In this document: positions 43,293-52,164 of the stretch, in pieces
How positions within the stretch are numbered: the stretch's first letter is position 1
How the letters are laid out: the number at the start of each line of letters is the position of its first letter
Source: Vibrio proteolyticus NBRC 13287
Lineage (GTDB): Bacteria; Pseudomonadota; Gammaproteobacteria; Enterobacterales; Vibrionaceae
Length of the DNA: 64,000 nt
Direction: 5' to 3'
Assembly (NCBI RefSeq): GCF_000467125.1
Contig: NZ_BATJ01000001.1
Span: 248,001 to 312,000, forward strand
Notes under the pieces: model-generated
What the model was told of the DNA's origin: nothing
Database searches by the model: none
The model's input: the letters and a program-made list of their open reading frames with translations, nothing else
Position numbers and translations under genes: made by a program

Positions 43293-44832
43293 CACACATC
43301 TCCATCTTTGCCATATCAATCACTTTATCCGGCCAGTCGGCCAGAAAGTCCGGCTCGTGCGATACCACGATCACCGTGCCAGCGTAGGTACACAACGCCT
43401 GTTTTAACGCCGCTTTTACGTCGACATCCAAATGGGTGGTCGGTTCGTCAAGCACCAACACGTTTGATTTACTGACCGCCAGACACGACAACTTTACCTT
43501 GGTCTGCTCACCGCCACTCAAACTGCGCAGCGGCTGCAAGGATTTATTGCCGCTGATGCCAAACTCCGCCAGCTTCTGACGCGCACTTTTGTCATTCAAC
43601 TGGCGACACGATGCTCGCATCACCTGCATGGGAGTACTGTCCGGGTAATCCCAGTGTAAGTCCTGAGAAAAATACCCCCACTGAATGCCGTTGGCCTGTC
43701 GAATGTCCCCGGCAAGAGGATTGAGCTGACCGATCAGCGTTTTCAGCAGTGTCGACTTACCCAAACCGTTAAAGCCAACAATCGCCAGCTTTTCGCCGCG
43801 CTGAATATCGAGATTGATCGCCGGTAACAAGGCATGTTGATAGCCTATCTCAAGCCGAGTTGCGGTCAGAACCGTCTGGGCACTCAGAGGCGCGTGAGAA
43901 AAACCAAACTCTGGTTGACTCTTTTGCTGCGGCTTGTTCACCCGCTCAATTTTCGCCAACTGCTTTTTGCGGCCGTTGGCTATCTTGGCGTTCACACCCG
44001 CACCGTTTTTGCTGATGTAGGCTTCAAGCTTGTCGATTTTCTGTTGTTGGGACTGATATTGCTTAAGCTGGTTGAGCGTCTCCTGCTCCTTCTGCACCAT
44101 CGCTTTTGCGTAGCCGCCTTTGTATTTTCGGATCTGTTGATGGTCAATGTCGCATATACCATCGGCAATCCGATTCAGAAATGCCGTGTCATGCGATACC
44201 ACCATAAACGTACCTGAATATTGATTGAGAAACTCCGCCAGCCAGGTCACGTGATCCGTATCGAGAAAGTTGGTCGGCTCATCTAGCAGTAACACATCCG
44301 GCTCTTCCAGAAGCAGTTTAGCCAAAATCACTTTATGGCGCTGACCGCCACTCAAACCACTCATGTGTGTGGTCATTCCAAGTGGCAGAATACCCAGCCC
44401 CGCCGCCACCTGTTCAACACGATGAGTCAGGCGGTAGAAGCCCCCTTCTTCCAACAGCGATTGCAGCTCTGCCGCGCGATTCAGTGTTGCATCGGACACC
44501 GCTGATGACATTTGCGCATAGAGGCGATTCAGCTCGCGATCCGCAGCCAGTAAAGGCGCATAAGCGGTCGCCATAAAGTCGAATACTGACAGCGAGGGAT
44601 CAATCTCAAGGTGCTGATCGAGGTAGCCAACTTTCACACCCGGCTGCCAGAGGATGTCACCGTGATCCGGCAGATACTCACCTTGTAATAGCTTGAACAA
44701 GGTACTTTTACCCGCACCATTTGGTCCGGTGACACCCAGATGCTCACCACGATGGAGAGCGAAATCGGCGTTTTGATATAAAACCTTGTCTTCCACCTGA
44801 AAGCCCAGGTGTTTGATAACTAATAAACTCAT
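43282..44832 (-). CDS. ABC-F ribosome-associated ATPase
   Basis: A 516-residue protein with two ATPase domains and no membrane segments. Domain 1: Walker A GPNGAGKST, signature LSGGQRHK, Walker B LLLDEPTNFLD. Domain 2: GFNGLGKST, LSGGEQTKVKL, LVLDEPTTHLD. The linker between them (about 240-325) is charged and helical (LNQLKQYQSQQQKIDKLEAYI), as in the ribosome-E-site arm of ABC-F proteins. Some members displace antibiotics from ribosomes. The start has no ribosome site of its own but overlaps, as ATGA, the stop of a 36-codon leader ORF. Confidence 0.92.
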   Translation of the reverse strand: MSLLVIKHLGFQVEDKVLYQNADFALHRGEHLGVTGPNGAGKSTLFKLLQGEYLPDHGDILWQPGVKVGYLDQHLEIDPSLSVFDFMATAYAPLLAADRELNRLYAQMSSAVSDATLNRAAELQSLLEEGGFYRLTHRVEQVAAGLGILPLGMTTHMSGLSGGQRHKVILAKLLLEEPDVLLLDEPTNFLDTDHVTWLAEFLNQYSGTFMVVSHDTAFLNRIADGICDIDHQQIRKYKGGYAKAMVQKEQETLNQLKQYQSQQQKIDKLEAYISKNGAGVNAKIANGRKKQLAKIERVNKPQQKSQPEFGFSHAPLSAQTVLTATRLEIGYQHALLPAINLDIQRGEKLAIVGFNGLGKSTLLKTLIGQLNPLAGDIRQANGIQWGYFSQDLHWDYPDSTPMQVMRASCRQLNDKSARQKLAEFGISGNKSLQPLRSLSGGEQTKVKLSCLAVSKSNVLVLDEPTTHLDVDVKAALKQALCTYAGTVIVVSHEPDFLADWPDKVIDMAKMEMCDAK

Positions 44833-44939
44833 GTTTTTAAACCATAAAAAAGGGGCCGGTAACAAGTACCGGCCCCTGGAATCTGTACGATATTGATGTC
44901 TCTGATTTTCAGACACAAAAAAGGCCGGTGATAAAGCAT
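44829..44939 (-). CDS. 36-codon leader ORF coupled to ABC-F
   Basis: A minus-strand ORF of 36 codons beginning MLYHRPFLCLKI and ending YGLKT, with AGAGAGG ten bases before its ATG. It reads straight through both intrinsic terminators of the leader and its TGA overlaps the ABC-F ATG (ATGA). The ABC-F gene otherwise has no ribosome site. It is probably regulatory, translated to control termination and couple ABC-F synthesis. Too short to judge by homology. Confidence 0.5.
   Translation of the reverse strand: MLYHRPFLCLKIRDINIVQIPGAGTCYRPLFYGLKT
44846..44876 (-). terminator. Leader terminator 2 (proximal to ABC-F)
   Basis: GGGGCCGGTA-CTTGT-TACCGGCCCC followed by TTTTTT on the minus strand: a perfect 10-bp stem ending 13 bases before the ABC-F ATG, so it lies inside the 5' leader. 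Confidence 0.92.
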
Positions 44940-44947
44940 TACCGGCC
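44917..44947 (-). terminator. Leader terminator 1 (distal)
   Basis: GGCCGGT ... ACCGGCC followed by TTTTTT on the minus strand. Second strong intrinsic terminator within the ABC-F leader; its stem shares GGCCGGT with terminator 2. Confidence 0.92.
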
Positions 44948-44967
44948 TACCTCTCTAACCATTACTT

Positions 44968-45171
44968 TCAGATGTCAGCTAGCCTGCGCTGTTCACGCAT
45001 TACAACATCTGATGAAGATTTGGTTTTTCAGGCTCCGAGCAACACTTCATCGTGTATTTGCGCGGAGCTCAGCCTTCTCACGAAGTTCTTGAACAGGATA
45101 TAAATCATGGTAGAGAGTTATCTATAAAAACATTCGGCGGCAAAGTTAAGATACCGCCGGATAAAAGTCAA
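44968..45171 (-). promoter_or_regulatory. ABC-F operon promoter and upstream leader elements
   Basis: On the minus strand a -35-like TTGACT (45166-45171) and -10-like TAACTT (45143-45148) are 17 bases apart, with an inverted repeat CGGCGG/CCGCCG (45135-45159) flanking the -10. Downstream come a 26-codon ORF (45028-45108, MIYILFKNFVRR...), a two-codon ATG-TTG-TAA and a 10-codon ORF MREQRRLADI (44968-45000) linked by TAATG. An 8-bp stem, TCAGATGT/ACATCTGA, pairs 45005-45012 with 44968-44975. None of the short ORFs has a strong ribosome site. Confidence 0.55.
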
Positions 45172-45184
45172 TCACTAAAAGTGG

Positions 45185-45209
45185 CACCATCGCGTCAGCG
45201 CAGATGGTG
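45185..45209 (-). terminator. Hairpin after GGDEF gene
   Basis: CACCATC ... GATGGTG with a short T-run (CTTTTAG) on the minus strand; a modest candidate terminator. Confidence 0.45.
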
Positions 45210-45221
45210 ATTGCCGTAAGC

Positions 45222-46622
45222 TCAACCTGTTTCAATTCGGTTGCGTCCTTTGTGTTTGGCTTTGTAGAGTAGCTCGTCGGCTCTGGTCAGCAACTCGTTC
45301 GGGCTGTCTTGCTGACGAATCACCGTTGCCCCGACACTCACGGTAAAGTTCACTTCCGAGTCTTCATGCGTCACACTCACATCACGCAGTTCGCGTTGTA
45401 ATCGAGCCAGAAGACTGCGCCCGCCTTCCAAACCCGTGCGCGGCAAAATGATCAGAAATTCTTCGCCCCCCCAGCGGGCACAGAAATCCTCTTTGCGACA
45501 CAGCTTGGACGCCAGTAGCGCGAATTCTCTCAACGCCTCGTCTCCGGTACGGTGGCCGTAGCTGTCGTTGATCGCTTTAAAATGATCGAGATCGAGCAGA
45601 GCGACCACGGCCTCGGTACGTTGATTTTGCGCAATGCGAATCTGTTCAAGCAGGATGCGCTCCATACAACCTCGATTTGCCAGTCCAGTCAGCGCGTCCG
45701 TGTTGGCCATACTTTCCATTTGAACGTGTGCATTTTCCAACGCCAGCAAATCATTGTTACGTGCGACTTCATGCCCGACCCACTCGGCAAATAAACGGAT
45801 TAACTCAATATCCTGACGAATAAACGGACGGGTCGGTTCCGGACTGGAAAAATTCAGCGTGCCATACCGCTTTTCATCAACAAAAATCGGCGCGCCAAGG
45901 TACGCTTCCAGACCAAAGTTCTTAAAACACGGATGGGTAGCAACTTCGCTGTCTGAGACGTGATGAAAACCCTGAACGTCATCGGCGTTATACACGTGAC
46001 TGCAATAGGTCGCATCAAGCTCGAATGTCATGCCAGTCTCTAACGCATCATCCGGATGCACGGCACGCTGCACAATGTAATCGTTGCCGTCAATTTTGCT
46101 GAAGATACCGATCGGCAAGCCAAAGTGCTCTGTCCCTAATTTCAAAATCTCATCAACGCGCTGTTCAAAACTTAATTGTCTCGATGAGGTAATTTCATGC
46201 AGCTTATTCAATGTTTCTTCTGCGGATAATCGAGAAGATTCATCTTTGATCATCGCAATATAAAAAAGATTCTCGCCCGAGAAGTTTTTAATAACGCCAC
46301 CAGAAGTCTGACCCTGAAATATTCGTCCGCCTTTTGTTTTGTAGTCTGCAATATACGAATCACTAATACATTCAGCCTCAACGTTATAACGTGATAAACC
46401 CAAGGTCTCATATTCATCATCCGTGGCATACAGAATGCGCGTGCTCGCCCCGATAACCTCACCTTCTTGGAAACCAAACAGCTTTTTGGCTGCACTGTTA
46501 ATACAGACGATTTCACGTTGAAGCGTGGCAATAATGACGGCCGTATCAATATGCTCAAACACTTGGGACAGCACGTGAGAGTCCAATTCCGTATCAACAT
46601 TTTGCAAATTTAAGGGCTTCAT
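45222..46622 (-). CDS. Diguanylate cyclase with PAS and GAF sensors
   Basis: A 466-residue signalling enzyme: PAS domain (about 15-125, FEHIDTAVIIATLQREIVCINSAAKKLFGF), GAF domain (about 140-300), and a C-terminal GGDEF domain with the active-site variant GGEEF. RKED ends five residues before GGEEF, giving an intact RxxD inhibitory site. It should make cyclic di-GMP from GTP. There is no membrane segment, so it acts in the cytoplasm. GGAG precedes the ATG at 46622. Confidence 0.93.
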   Translation of the reverse strand: MKPLNLQNVDTELDSHVLSQVFEHIDTAVIIATLQREIVCINSAAKKLFGFQEGEVIGASTRILYATDDEYETLGLSRYNVEAECISDSYIADYKTKGGRIFQGQTSGGVIKNFSGENLFYIAMIKDESSRLSAEETLNKLHEITSSRQLSFEQRVDEILKLGTEHFGLPIGIFSKIDGNDYIVQRAVHPDDALETGMTFELDATYCSHVYNADDVQGFHHVSDSEVATHPCFKNFGLEAYLGAPIFVDEKRYGTLNFSSPEPTRPFIRQDIELIRLFAEWVGHEVARNNDLLALENAHVQMESMANTDALTGLANRGCMERILLEQIRIAQNQRTEAVVALLDLDHFKAINDSYGHRTGDEALREFALLASKLCRKEDFCARWGGEEFLIILPRTGLEGGRSLLARLQRELRDVSVTHEDSEVNFTVSVGATVIRQQDSPNELLTRADELLYKAKHKGRNRIETG

Positions 46623-46839
46623 TCCGTCACTCCAATTGACCATACTTTCGCGCTGTTTCTGCCAGAGTATAACGCAGGGGCGATGATGTAAGCATACAGA
46701 CCGTATCTATTGATGGAACATCACATAAAACGGGTTGTTAATTTCATTGTTGCGAAAATCCATATTTAAGCTAATGACATTAAGCGCTATTAAATAGAAT
46801 AGAACATGGTTTACATGTCCGATTAAAAATATGCCGACG

Positions 46840-47727
46840 TTATTGTTCAGACTCAGCCTGAGTGATTTTAGCGACCACTTTTAACGCCTGTTTATTGAGG
46901 TTAGATCCCTCCCAGGCCACCACAATCCGACTGGTCATTGGCATGTCCTCTATCTCCGCTACCGCCGCCGCGTTGTCCAGATGTTCGGCCAGTGAGCGCG
47001 GCACAATCGCAATCCCCAGCCCCGCCTGAGCCATCGCAATCGTGGTGCGCAGTTGCGGCGCGGCAAATTGACGCTCAAGCCGTATTCCGGCGTCTGCAAG
47101 CAGCGTGTTCATGCCATCAAACAAGGCTGGCCCGGTTTCACGCGGAAACAATAAGATTTTCTGCTCTCTGAGCTGTGTCATTTGAATACGTTTAAACTGC
47201 GCCAATGGATGACCGGCTGGAATCACAGCAACAAACGGATCATCAAACAGCCGTTTGCGTTCAAAAGGCTCGCTGGCATAACAAGGCAAACGCATGATCG
47301 CGAGATCCAGCTGTTTGTTCTTTAACTGAGTGGCCAACTCCGGCATGGGCAGTTCAGCGGCCTGCAAGTTGATGCCATCGCCCTGAATTCGCCCCATCCT
47401 TTCCAGAACAGGAATACAAGTCGATGTTGAGGTGGCAAAGCCGACTTTCACTTCCGTATTTTCGCCGCGCGCAATCTGCCTGACTTTCGCTTTGGCCCGC
47501 TCCGCGTCAGCGAGAATATTCACCGCATCGGTATAAAACACCTCCCCAGCGCGAGTGAGCTCTACCCCTCTGGACAAGCGTTTAAACAGATCCACACCCA
47601 ATTCATGTTCCAACTTTTTGATCTGTTGACTGAGTGGCGGCTGAGCGATGCCAAGCTGTTCGGCAGCCCTTGTAAAATGGCGCGTCTGGGCAACCGCGAC
47701 GAAATACTTCAGGTAACGGAATTCCAT
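46840..47727 (-). CDS. LysR-type activator of acetoin/butanediol genes
   Basis: A 295-residue LysR protein with helix-turn-helix LKYFVAVAQTRHFTRAAEQLGIAQPPLSQQIKKLE, of the BenM/AlsR-like subgroup. It is divergent from budA across a 97-base gap, the same arrangement as AlsR with the V. cholerae acetoin genes. It likely activates budABC in response to acetate or low pH, by family analogy. Confidence 0.88.
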   Translation of the reverse strand: MEFRYLKYFVAVAQTRHFTRAAEQLGIAQPPLSQQIKKLEHELGVDLFKRLSRGVELTRAGEVFYTDAVNILADAERAKAKVRQIARGENTEVKVGFATSTSTCIPVLERMGRIQGDGINLQAAELPMPELATQLKNKQLDLAIMRLPCYASEPFERKRLFDDPFVAVIPAGHPLAQFKRIQMTQLREQKILLFPRETGPALFDGMNTLLADAGIRLERQFAAPQLRTTIAMAQAGLGIAIVPRSLAEHLDNAAAVAEIEDMPMTSRIVVAWEGSNLNKQALKVVAKITQAESEQ

Positions 47728-47824
47728 ATTTTTTCCATATCAAAATAAATCTTTTTTATATTGGATTTAGCACCCGGAGGAAGTCAATCTAAATATACAC
47801 TTCATTGCATAATTGGTTTAACTC

Positions 47825-48610
47825 ATGCGTGGATTCTACAACCCTCTGTGTGCTTGTTCGCTCGATGTAGCGAAAGAATTTGCCGAATACCATCACGTTA
47901 CTGGTGATGGTGAGATTTATCAGACCTCGTTGATGAGCGCCCTGATCGCCGGTGTTTACGAAGGCTCAACAACCATAGAGCAATTGCTGGAGCACGGCGA
48001 TTTTGGTTTGGGCACATTTAATCAGCTCGATGGTGAGCTGATTGCTTTTGACAAAGAAGTCTTTCAACTCAAATCCGATGGTTCAGCCAACCCGGCAGAC
48101 ATGGCGCAGAAAACCCCGTTTGCGGTCATGACATTTTTCAAACCGGATATCGAACTGCCACTGACTTCACGTATGTCCCGCGACGCCGTGCACGAACTGA
48201 TCGACGACATGGTTCCGAGCGATAATCTGTTCTGCGCGATCCGCATTGATGGCATCTTCGACTTTGTCCGCACCCGCACCGTGCCTAAACAGACCCGGCC
48301 TTACCGACCCATGCTTGAGGTGGTCAAAGAGCAGCCCACCTTCCGTTTCGCTCAAAAACAAGGGGTCGTGGCTGGATTTCGTAGTCCCAAATACACGACG
48401 GGAATCAATGTGCCCGGCTATCACGAACATTTTATTACCGATGACCGCCAGGGAGGTGGCCATATTCAGGATTACAGCATTTCGTCAGGATTCCTCCAGA
48501 TTGGCAAAGTATCGCGACTGGTGATCGACACCCCAGCTTCCGCGGATTTTCTTCGCGCCAATCTGGCTCCGGAAGACATTCGTACCGCCATCGAAAAGGC
48601 GGAAAAATAA
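47825..48610 (+). CDS. budA: Acetolactate decarboxylase
   Basis: A 261-residue enzyme decarboxylating 2-acetolactate to acetoin. Zinc ligands are seen in [20 protein letters not shown] (His-x-His-x10-His), and [18 protein letters not shown] matches the family core. First gene of budABC, ahead of budB by 30 bases. The ribosome site before the ATG is weak. Confidence 0.95.
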   Translation: MRGFYNPLCACSLDVAKEFAEYHHVTGDGEIYQTSLMSALIAGVYEGSTTIEQLLEHGDFGLGTFNQLDGELIAFDKEVFQLKSDGSANPADMAQKTPFAVMTFFKPDIELPLTSRMSRDAVHELIDDMVPSDNLFCAIRIDGIFDFVRTRTVPKQTRPYRPMLEVVKEQPTFRFAQKQGVVAGFRSPKYTTGINVPGYHEHFITDDRQGGGHIQDYSISSGFLQIGKVSRLVIDTPASADFLRANLAPEDIRTAIEKAEK

Positions 48611-48640
48611 CAACGTCAGGCAATATAATAAGGACAACAA

Positions 48641-50344
48641 ATGCAATCCAAACCTTCAAAACAAAATGGCGCACAGTTAATCGCCAGGCAGCTGGAATCA
48701 CTCGGCATCAAATACATTTTTGGCATCCCCGGTGCCAAAATCGATCGCCTGTTTGACGCCATTGAAGACACCAGTATCCAGATGATCCCGGTGCGACACG
48801 AAGCCAACGGTGCCTTTATGGCCGGAGTTGTCGGCCGGCTGACCGGTAAGGCTGGTGTCACGCTGGTAACCTCCGGCCCTGGCTGTGGCAATCTGGTCTC
48901 TGGTGTCGCCACCGCTAACTCAGAGGGCGATCCGCTGATCGCCATCGGCGGCGCAGTCAAACGCACGGATCAGCAAAAACAGACGCATCAGAGCATGGAT
49001 ACGGTCAGCATTTTTCGGTCAATAACCAAGTTCAGCGCCGAAGTGCAGCATGTCGACGCCGCCAGTGAAATCATGGCAAACGCGTTTCGCATTGCCGAGT
49101 CCGGCCGCCCGGGCGCATGCTTCCTCAGCTTGCCGCAAGATGTGTTGTCCGATCAAACCCAGACCGACATAATAACCCCGTCTGGATACACCCAGCCCGG
49201 TTGCGCTGACATCGCAGCAATCGAAGAAGCAGTCAACCGTATCGGTAAGGCTCAGCGCTGTGTGGTACTGCTCGGTTTGCACGCCAGTCGCAGTGAAAAC
49301 GCCGCCGCCATCGCGCGCTTCTTGCAAAAAACACAACTGCCGGTGGTCGGCACCTATCAGGCAGCAGGTACGGTTGATATCAATTATTATCACCACTTTG
49401 CTGGCCGCGTCGGCTTGTTTAATAACCAGCCCGGTGATGTGCTGTTGCGCGATGCCGATCTGATCCTCACCATTGGTTTTAGCCCGATTGAGTACGACCC
49501 AGAACTGTGGAACAGCCAGCGCTGCCCAGTGATCCACCTCGACATCGAGCCGGCCGAATATCAGCTTAACTACCAGCCTTGTGTCGAAATCGTCGGCAAC
49601 ATTGCGCAGTCCCTCGATCAAATGGGCAGCCGCATCTCTGAGTACGCCCGTCTCTCGCCCACTGCGCTCTCCGTTTTGGAAGAGGTAGCTCTGCAACGTC
49701 AGGTGATCAAAACCTACCCCAACGTCTACAGCCAGCAGGGTTTTCACCCACTGGCGTTGATCAAAGCGATGCAAGCGATCATCACGCCAGACACCACACT
49801 CTGTCTCGATATGGGCAGCTTCCATATCTGGATTGCCCGCTACCTGAGCTGCTTCCGCGCGCGTCAGATGCTGATCTCCAACGGTCAGCAAACCATGGGC
49901 GTCGCCTTGCCATGGGCGATCGGTGCCAGCTTACTGAAACCCGGCAGCAAAGTGGTGTCGGTATCTGGTGATGGCGGCTTTATGCAATCCAGTATGGAAC
50001 TGGAAACCGCTGTCCGGCTGAAATGCAACATCGTCCATATCGTATGGGTCGACAACGCCTACAACATGGTGGAAATGCAAGAAGTGAAGAAATATCAGCG
50101 CTTCTCCGGGGTGAAATTCGGCCCGATTGATTTCAAAGCATACGCCGAGTCGTTTGGCGCCAAAGGTTTTGCCGTCACCAACCAGCATGAACTGGCTGCC
50201 ACCCTGAAAAAGGCCATGGACGTTGAAGGCCCTGCTGTGGTGGCCATTCCCGTCGATTACAGCGATAACTACAAACTGATGTTGCCGCGCACTGAAAAGA
50301 ATCAAGACCCTGTTTTCGTAAGTTTCGAAGGAGAAATCGCATGA
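48641..50344 (+). CDS. budB: Catabolic acetolactate synthase
   Basis: A 567-residue thiamine-diphosphate enzyme joining two pyruvates to acetolactate. Catalytic Glu in PVRHEANGAFMA near residue 50, and the TPP/Mg motif GDGGFMQSSMELETAVRLKC ending in NAYNMVE. It resembles the FAD-independent AlsS/BudB type rather than anabolic IlvB, and no small regulatory subunit follows. Its stop overlaps the budC start as ATGA. Confidence 0.94.
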   Translation: MQSKPSKQNGAQLIARQLESLGIKYIFGIPGAKIDRLFDAIEDTSIQMIPVRHEANGAFMAGVVGRLTGKAGVTLVTSGPGCGNLVSGVATANSEGDPLIAIGGAVKRTDQQKQTHQSMDTVSIFRSITKFSAEVQHVDAASEIMANAFRIAESGRPGACFLSLPQDVLSDQTQTDIITPSGYTQPGCADIAAIEEAVNRIGKAQRCVVLLGLHASRSENAAAIARFLQKTQLPVVGTYQAAGTVDINYYHHFAGRVGLFNNQPGDVLLRDADLILTIGFSPIEYDPELWNSQRCPVIHLDIEPAEYQLNYQPCVEIVGNIAQSLDQMGSRISEYARLSPTALSVLEEVALQRQVIKTYPNVYSQQGFHPLALIKAMQAIITPDTTLCLDMGSFHIWIARYLSCFRARQMLISNGQQTMGVALPWAIGASLLKPGSKVVSVSGDGGFMQSSMELETAVRLKCNIVHIVWVDNAYNMVEMQEVKKYQRFSGVKFGPIDFKAYAESFGAKGFAVTNQHELAATLKKAMDVEGPAVVAIPVDYSDNYKLMLPRTEKNQDPVFVSFEGEIA

Positions 50345-51099
50345 GAGGATTAAAAAACAAAGTCGCATTAGTGACAGGTGCCGCCAATGGTATTGGCCTG
50401 GCTATCGCAACACGCCTTTACGATGAAGGCGTCAACGTTGCTCTGGCGGACTGGAATGAAACACAGCTCGCCAACGCGGTTGAGGGCTTCGACAAGCAAC
50501 GTGTCTCTGCCCACACCATCGATGTTTCCAACCCGGACAAAGTCGCTGCACTGATTAACGATGTGGTCGCTCGTTTCGGCAAGCTGGATATTCTGGTCAA
50601 CAATGCCGGCGTGCATGTGCCGGGCTCGGTCATTGAAGGCAGCGTCGACGACTGGAAGAAAATCTCTTCGGTGAACATTGACGGCGTGGTCTACTGCGCC
50701 AAATTTGCTTTGCCTGAATTGCTAAAAACCAAAGGCAGCATGATTAATACCGCTTCCGTCTCGGGGTTGGGTGGCGATTGGGGCGCCGCATTTTACTGTG
50801 CCAGCAAGGGGGCGGTCGTTAACCTGACCCGCGCGATGGCACTGGATCACGGCGGTGATGGCGTGCGTATCAATGCGGTTTGCCCAAGCCTGGTGAAAAC
50901 CAACATGACCAATGGCTGGCCACAGGATATTCGCGACAAATTCAACGAACGCATTGCATTAGGCCGCGCCGCTGAGCCAGAAGAGATCGCGTCTGTGGTG
51001 ACGTTCCTCGCCAGTGACGATGCTTCGTTCATCAACGGTGTGAACTTGCCTGTCGACGGCGGCGCCACCGCTTCCGATGGACAGCCTAAAATCGTGTAA
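50341..51099 (+). CDS. budC: Acetoin (diacetyl) reductase / butanediol dehydrogenase
   Basis: A 252-residue short-chain dehydrogenase with TGAANGIGLA (cofactor motif), NNAGVHVPG, catalytic Ser in NTASVSGLGG and YCASK. The operon position after budA and budB points to reduction of acetoin to 2,3-butanediol with NADH. Translation is coupled to budB. Confidence 0.9.
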   Translation: MRGLKNKVALVTGAANGIGLAIATRLYDEGVNVALADWNETQLANAVEGFDKQRVSAHTIDVSNPDKVAALINDVVARFGKLDILVNNAGVHVPGSVIEGSVDDWKKISSVNIDGVVYCAKFALPELLKTKGSMINTASVSGLGGDWGAAFYCASKGAVVNLTRAMALDHGGDGVRINAVCPSLVKTNMTNGWPQDIRDKFNERIALGRAAEPEEIASVVTFLASDDASFINGVNLPVDGGATASDGQPKIV

Positions 51100-51108
51100 G
51101 CCGTAAAC

Positions 51109-51164
51109 CGACAGATCAGCCAGAGACGTTTCACCTCCTTTTTCGGCTCTGCGCTGATCTGTCG
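51109..51164 (+). terminator. Long hairpin after budC
   Basis: CGACAGATCAGC pairs perfectly with GCTGATCTGTCG (12 bp), enclosing a secondary AGAG/CTCT pairing; TTCTCTTATTT follows. It probably ends both budABC and the convergent ABC operon. Confidence 0.75.
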
Positions 51165-51174
51165 TTCTCTTATT

Positions 51175-52164
51175 TCAACTTGCGACAGGCACCAGCACCG
51201 CATCATTTAACGCCGAATACACTATATCGTTTGCCCGGAGAGGACGATCACTGTAAAAACAAACCCGATTGCCGTGCAACTCGCCCACCACTTCAAACCG
51301 ATCATCCAGAAACAGACAATCCTTCACCTCTATCTCGACCTGCGCCTCATTCGGTTGTTGCACTAACGTGAAGGCCGTTCTTGGCACCAGCCACATTCCT
51401 TCCGCACGATTGAGTAGCTTACCGTCGATTAGGTTTCCTGCATTGAGGAACTCACTCGCCCAGCGGCTGACGGGCTTTTGAAAGAGCGTCACCGGATCCG
51501 ACAGTTGGTGAATGACACCGTCTTTCATCAGCGCAATTCGGTCAGACAAAAGTTGCGCTTCCTTGCGATCGTGCGTCACGTTGATACAGGTGATCCCGCG
51601 TTGGCTGGTCAACTGGCGGATCTCCAGCCCCAGTTCTTCACGTAAATTGGCATCCAGATTCGACAGCGGCTCATCCATCAAAATGATCGCTGGTGACGCC
51701 GCGAGAGCGCGGGCAATAGAGACGCGCTGCTTTTGCCCGCCAGACAGTTTTTCCGGTAACTTGGTCTCATGGCCGGATAACTTAACCAATTGCAATACGT
51801 CTGCAACCTGCTGTTGAATAAGGTGTTTCGGTTGTTTTTTCAGTACCAGCGGAAAGGCAATGTTGTCGTAGACCGTCATGTGAGGCCATAAGCCGTAATC
51901 CTGAAACACGTACCCTAGCCCACGCTGTGATACAGGGAGCTGATGTTGATTTAGAGTGTCAACATAAACGGACTCAGGTGTCACGACACTACCACTATCT
52001 GGCCTTTCCAGACCGGCAATGATACGCAACAGCGTGGTTTTCCCACACCCCGACGGCCCCAATAAGGTCAGGAACTCACCTTGACGAATGTCCAGGTTGA
52101 TGTCATTCAGGATGCGCTTCGACTCGAACGATTTCGAGATTTGACTGATTTTTATGGCGTTCAT
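51175..52164 (-). CDS. ABC importer ATP-binding protein (FbpC/PotA-like)
   Basis: A 329-residue ATPase: Walker A GPSGCGKTT, Q-loop region, signature LSGGQKQRVSIARALA, Walker B IILMDEPLSNLD, and a C-terminal TOBE-like regulatory domain (about 240-329). It powers the permease at 52161; the two overlap as ATGA. The closest architecture is iron(III) or phosphonate importers. Confidence 0.92.
   Translation of the reverse strand: MNAIKISQISKSFESKRILNDINLDIRQGEFLTLLGPSGCGKTTLLRIIAGLERPDSGSVVTPESVYVDTLNQHQLPVSQRGLGYVFQDYGLWPHMTVYDNIAFPLVLKKQPKHLIQQQVADVLQLVKLSGHETKLPEKLSGGQKQRVSIARALAASPAIILMDEPLSNLDANLREELGLEIRQLTSQRGITCINVTHDRKEAQLLSDRIALMKDGVIHQLSDPVTLFQKPVSRWASEFLNAGNLIDGKLLNRAEGMWLVPRTAFTLVQQPNEAQVEIEVKDCLFLDDRFEVVGELHGNRVCFYSDRPLRANDIVYSALNDAVLVPVAS

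Noticed and set aside
49019..49891. A 290-codon minus-strand frame inside budB
   Set aside because: Long antisense frame caused by codon bias; budB has full acetolactate synthase motifs on the plus strand.
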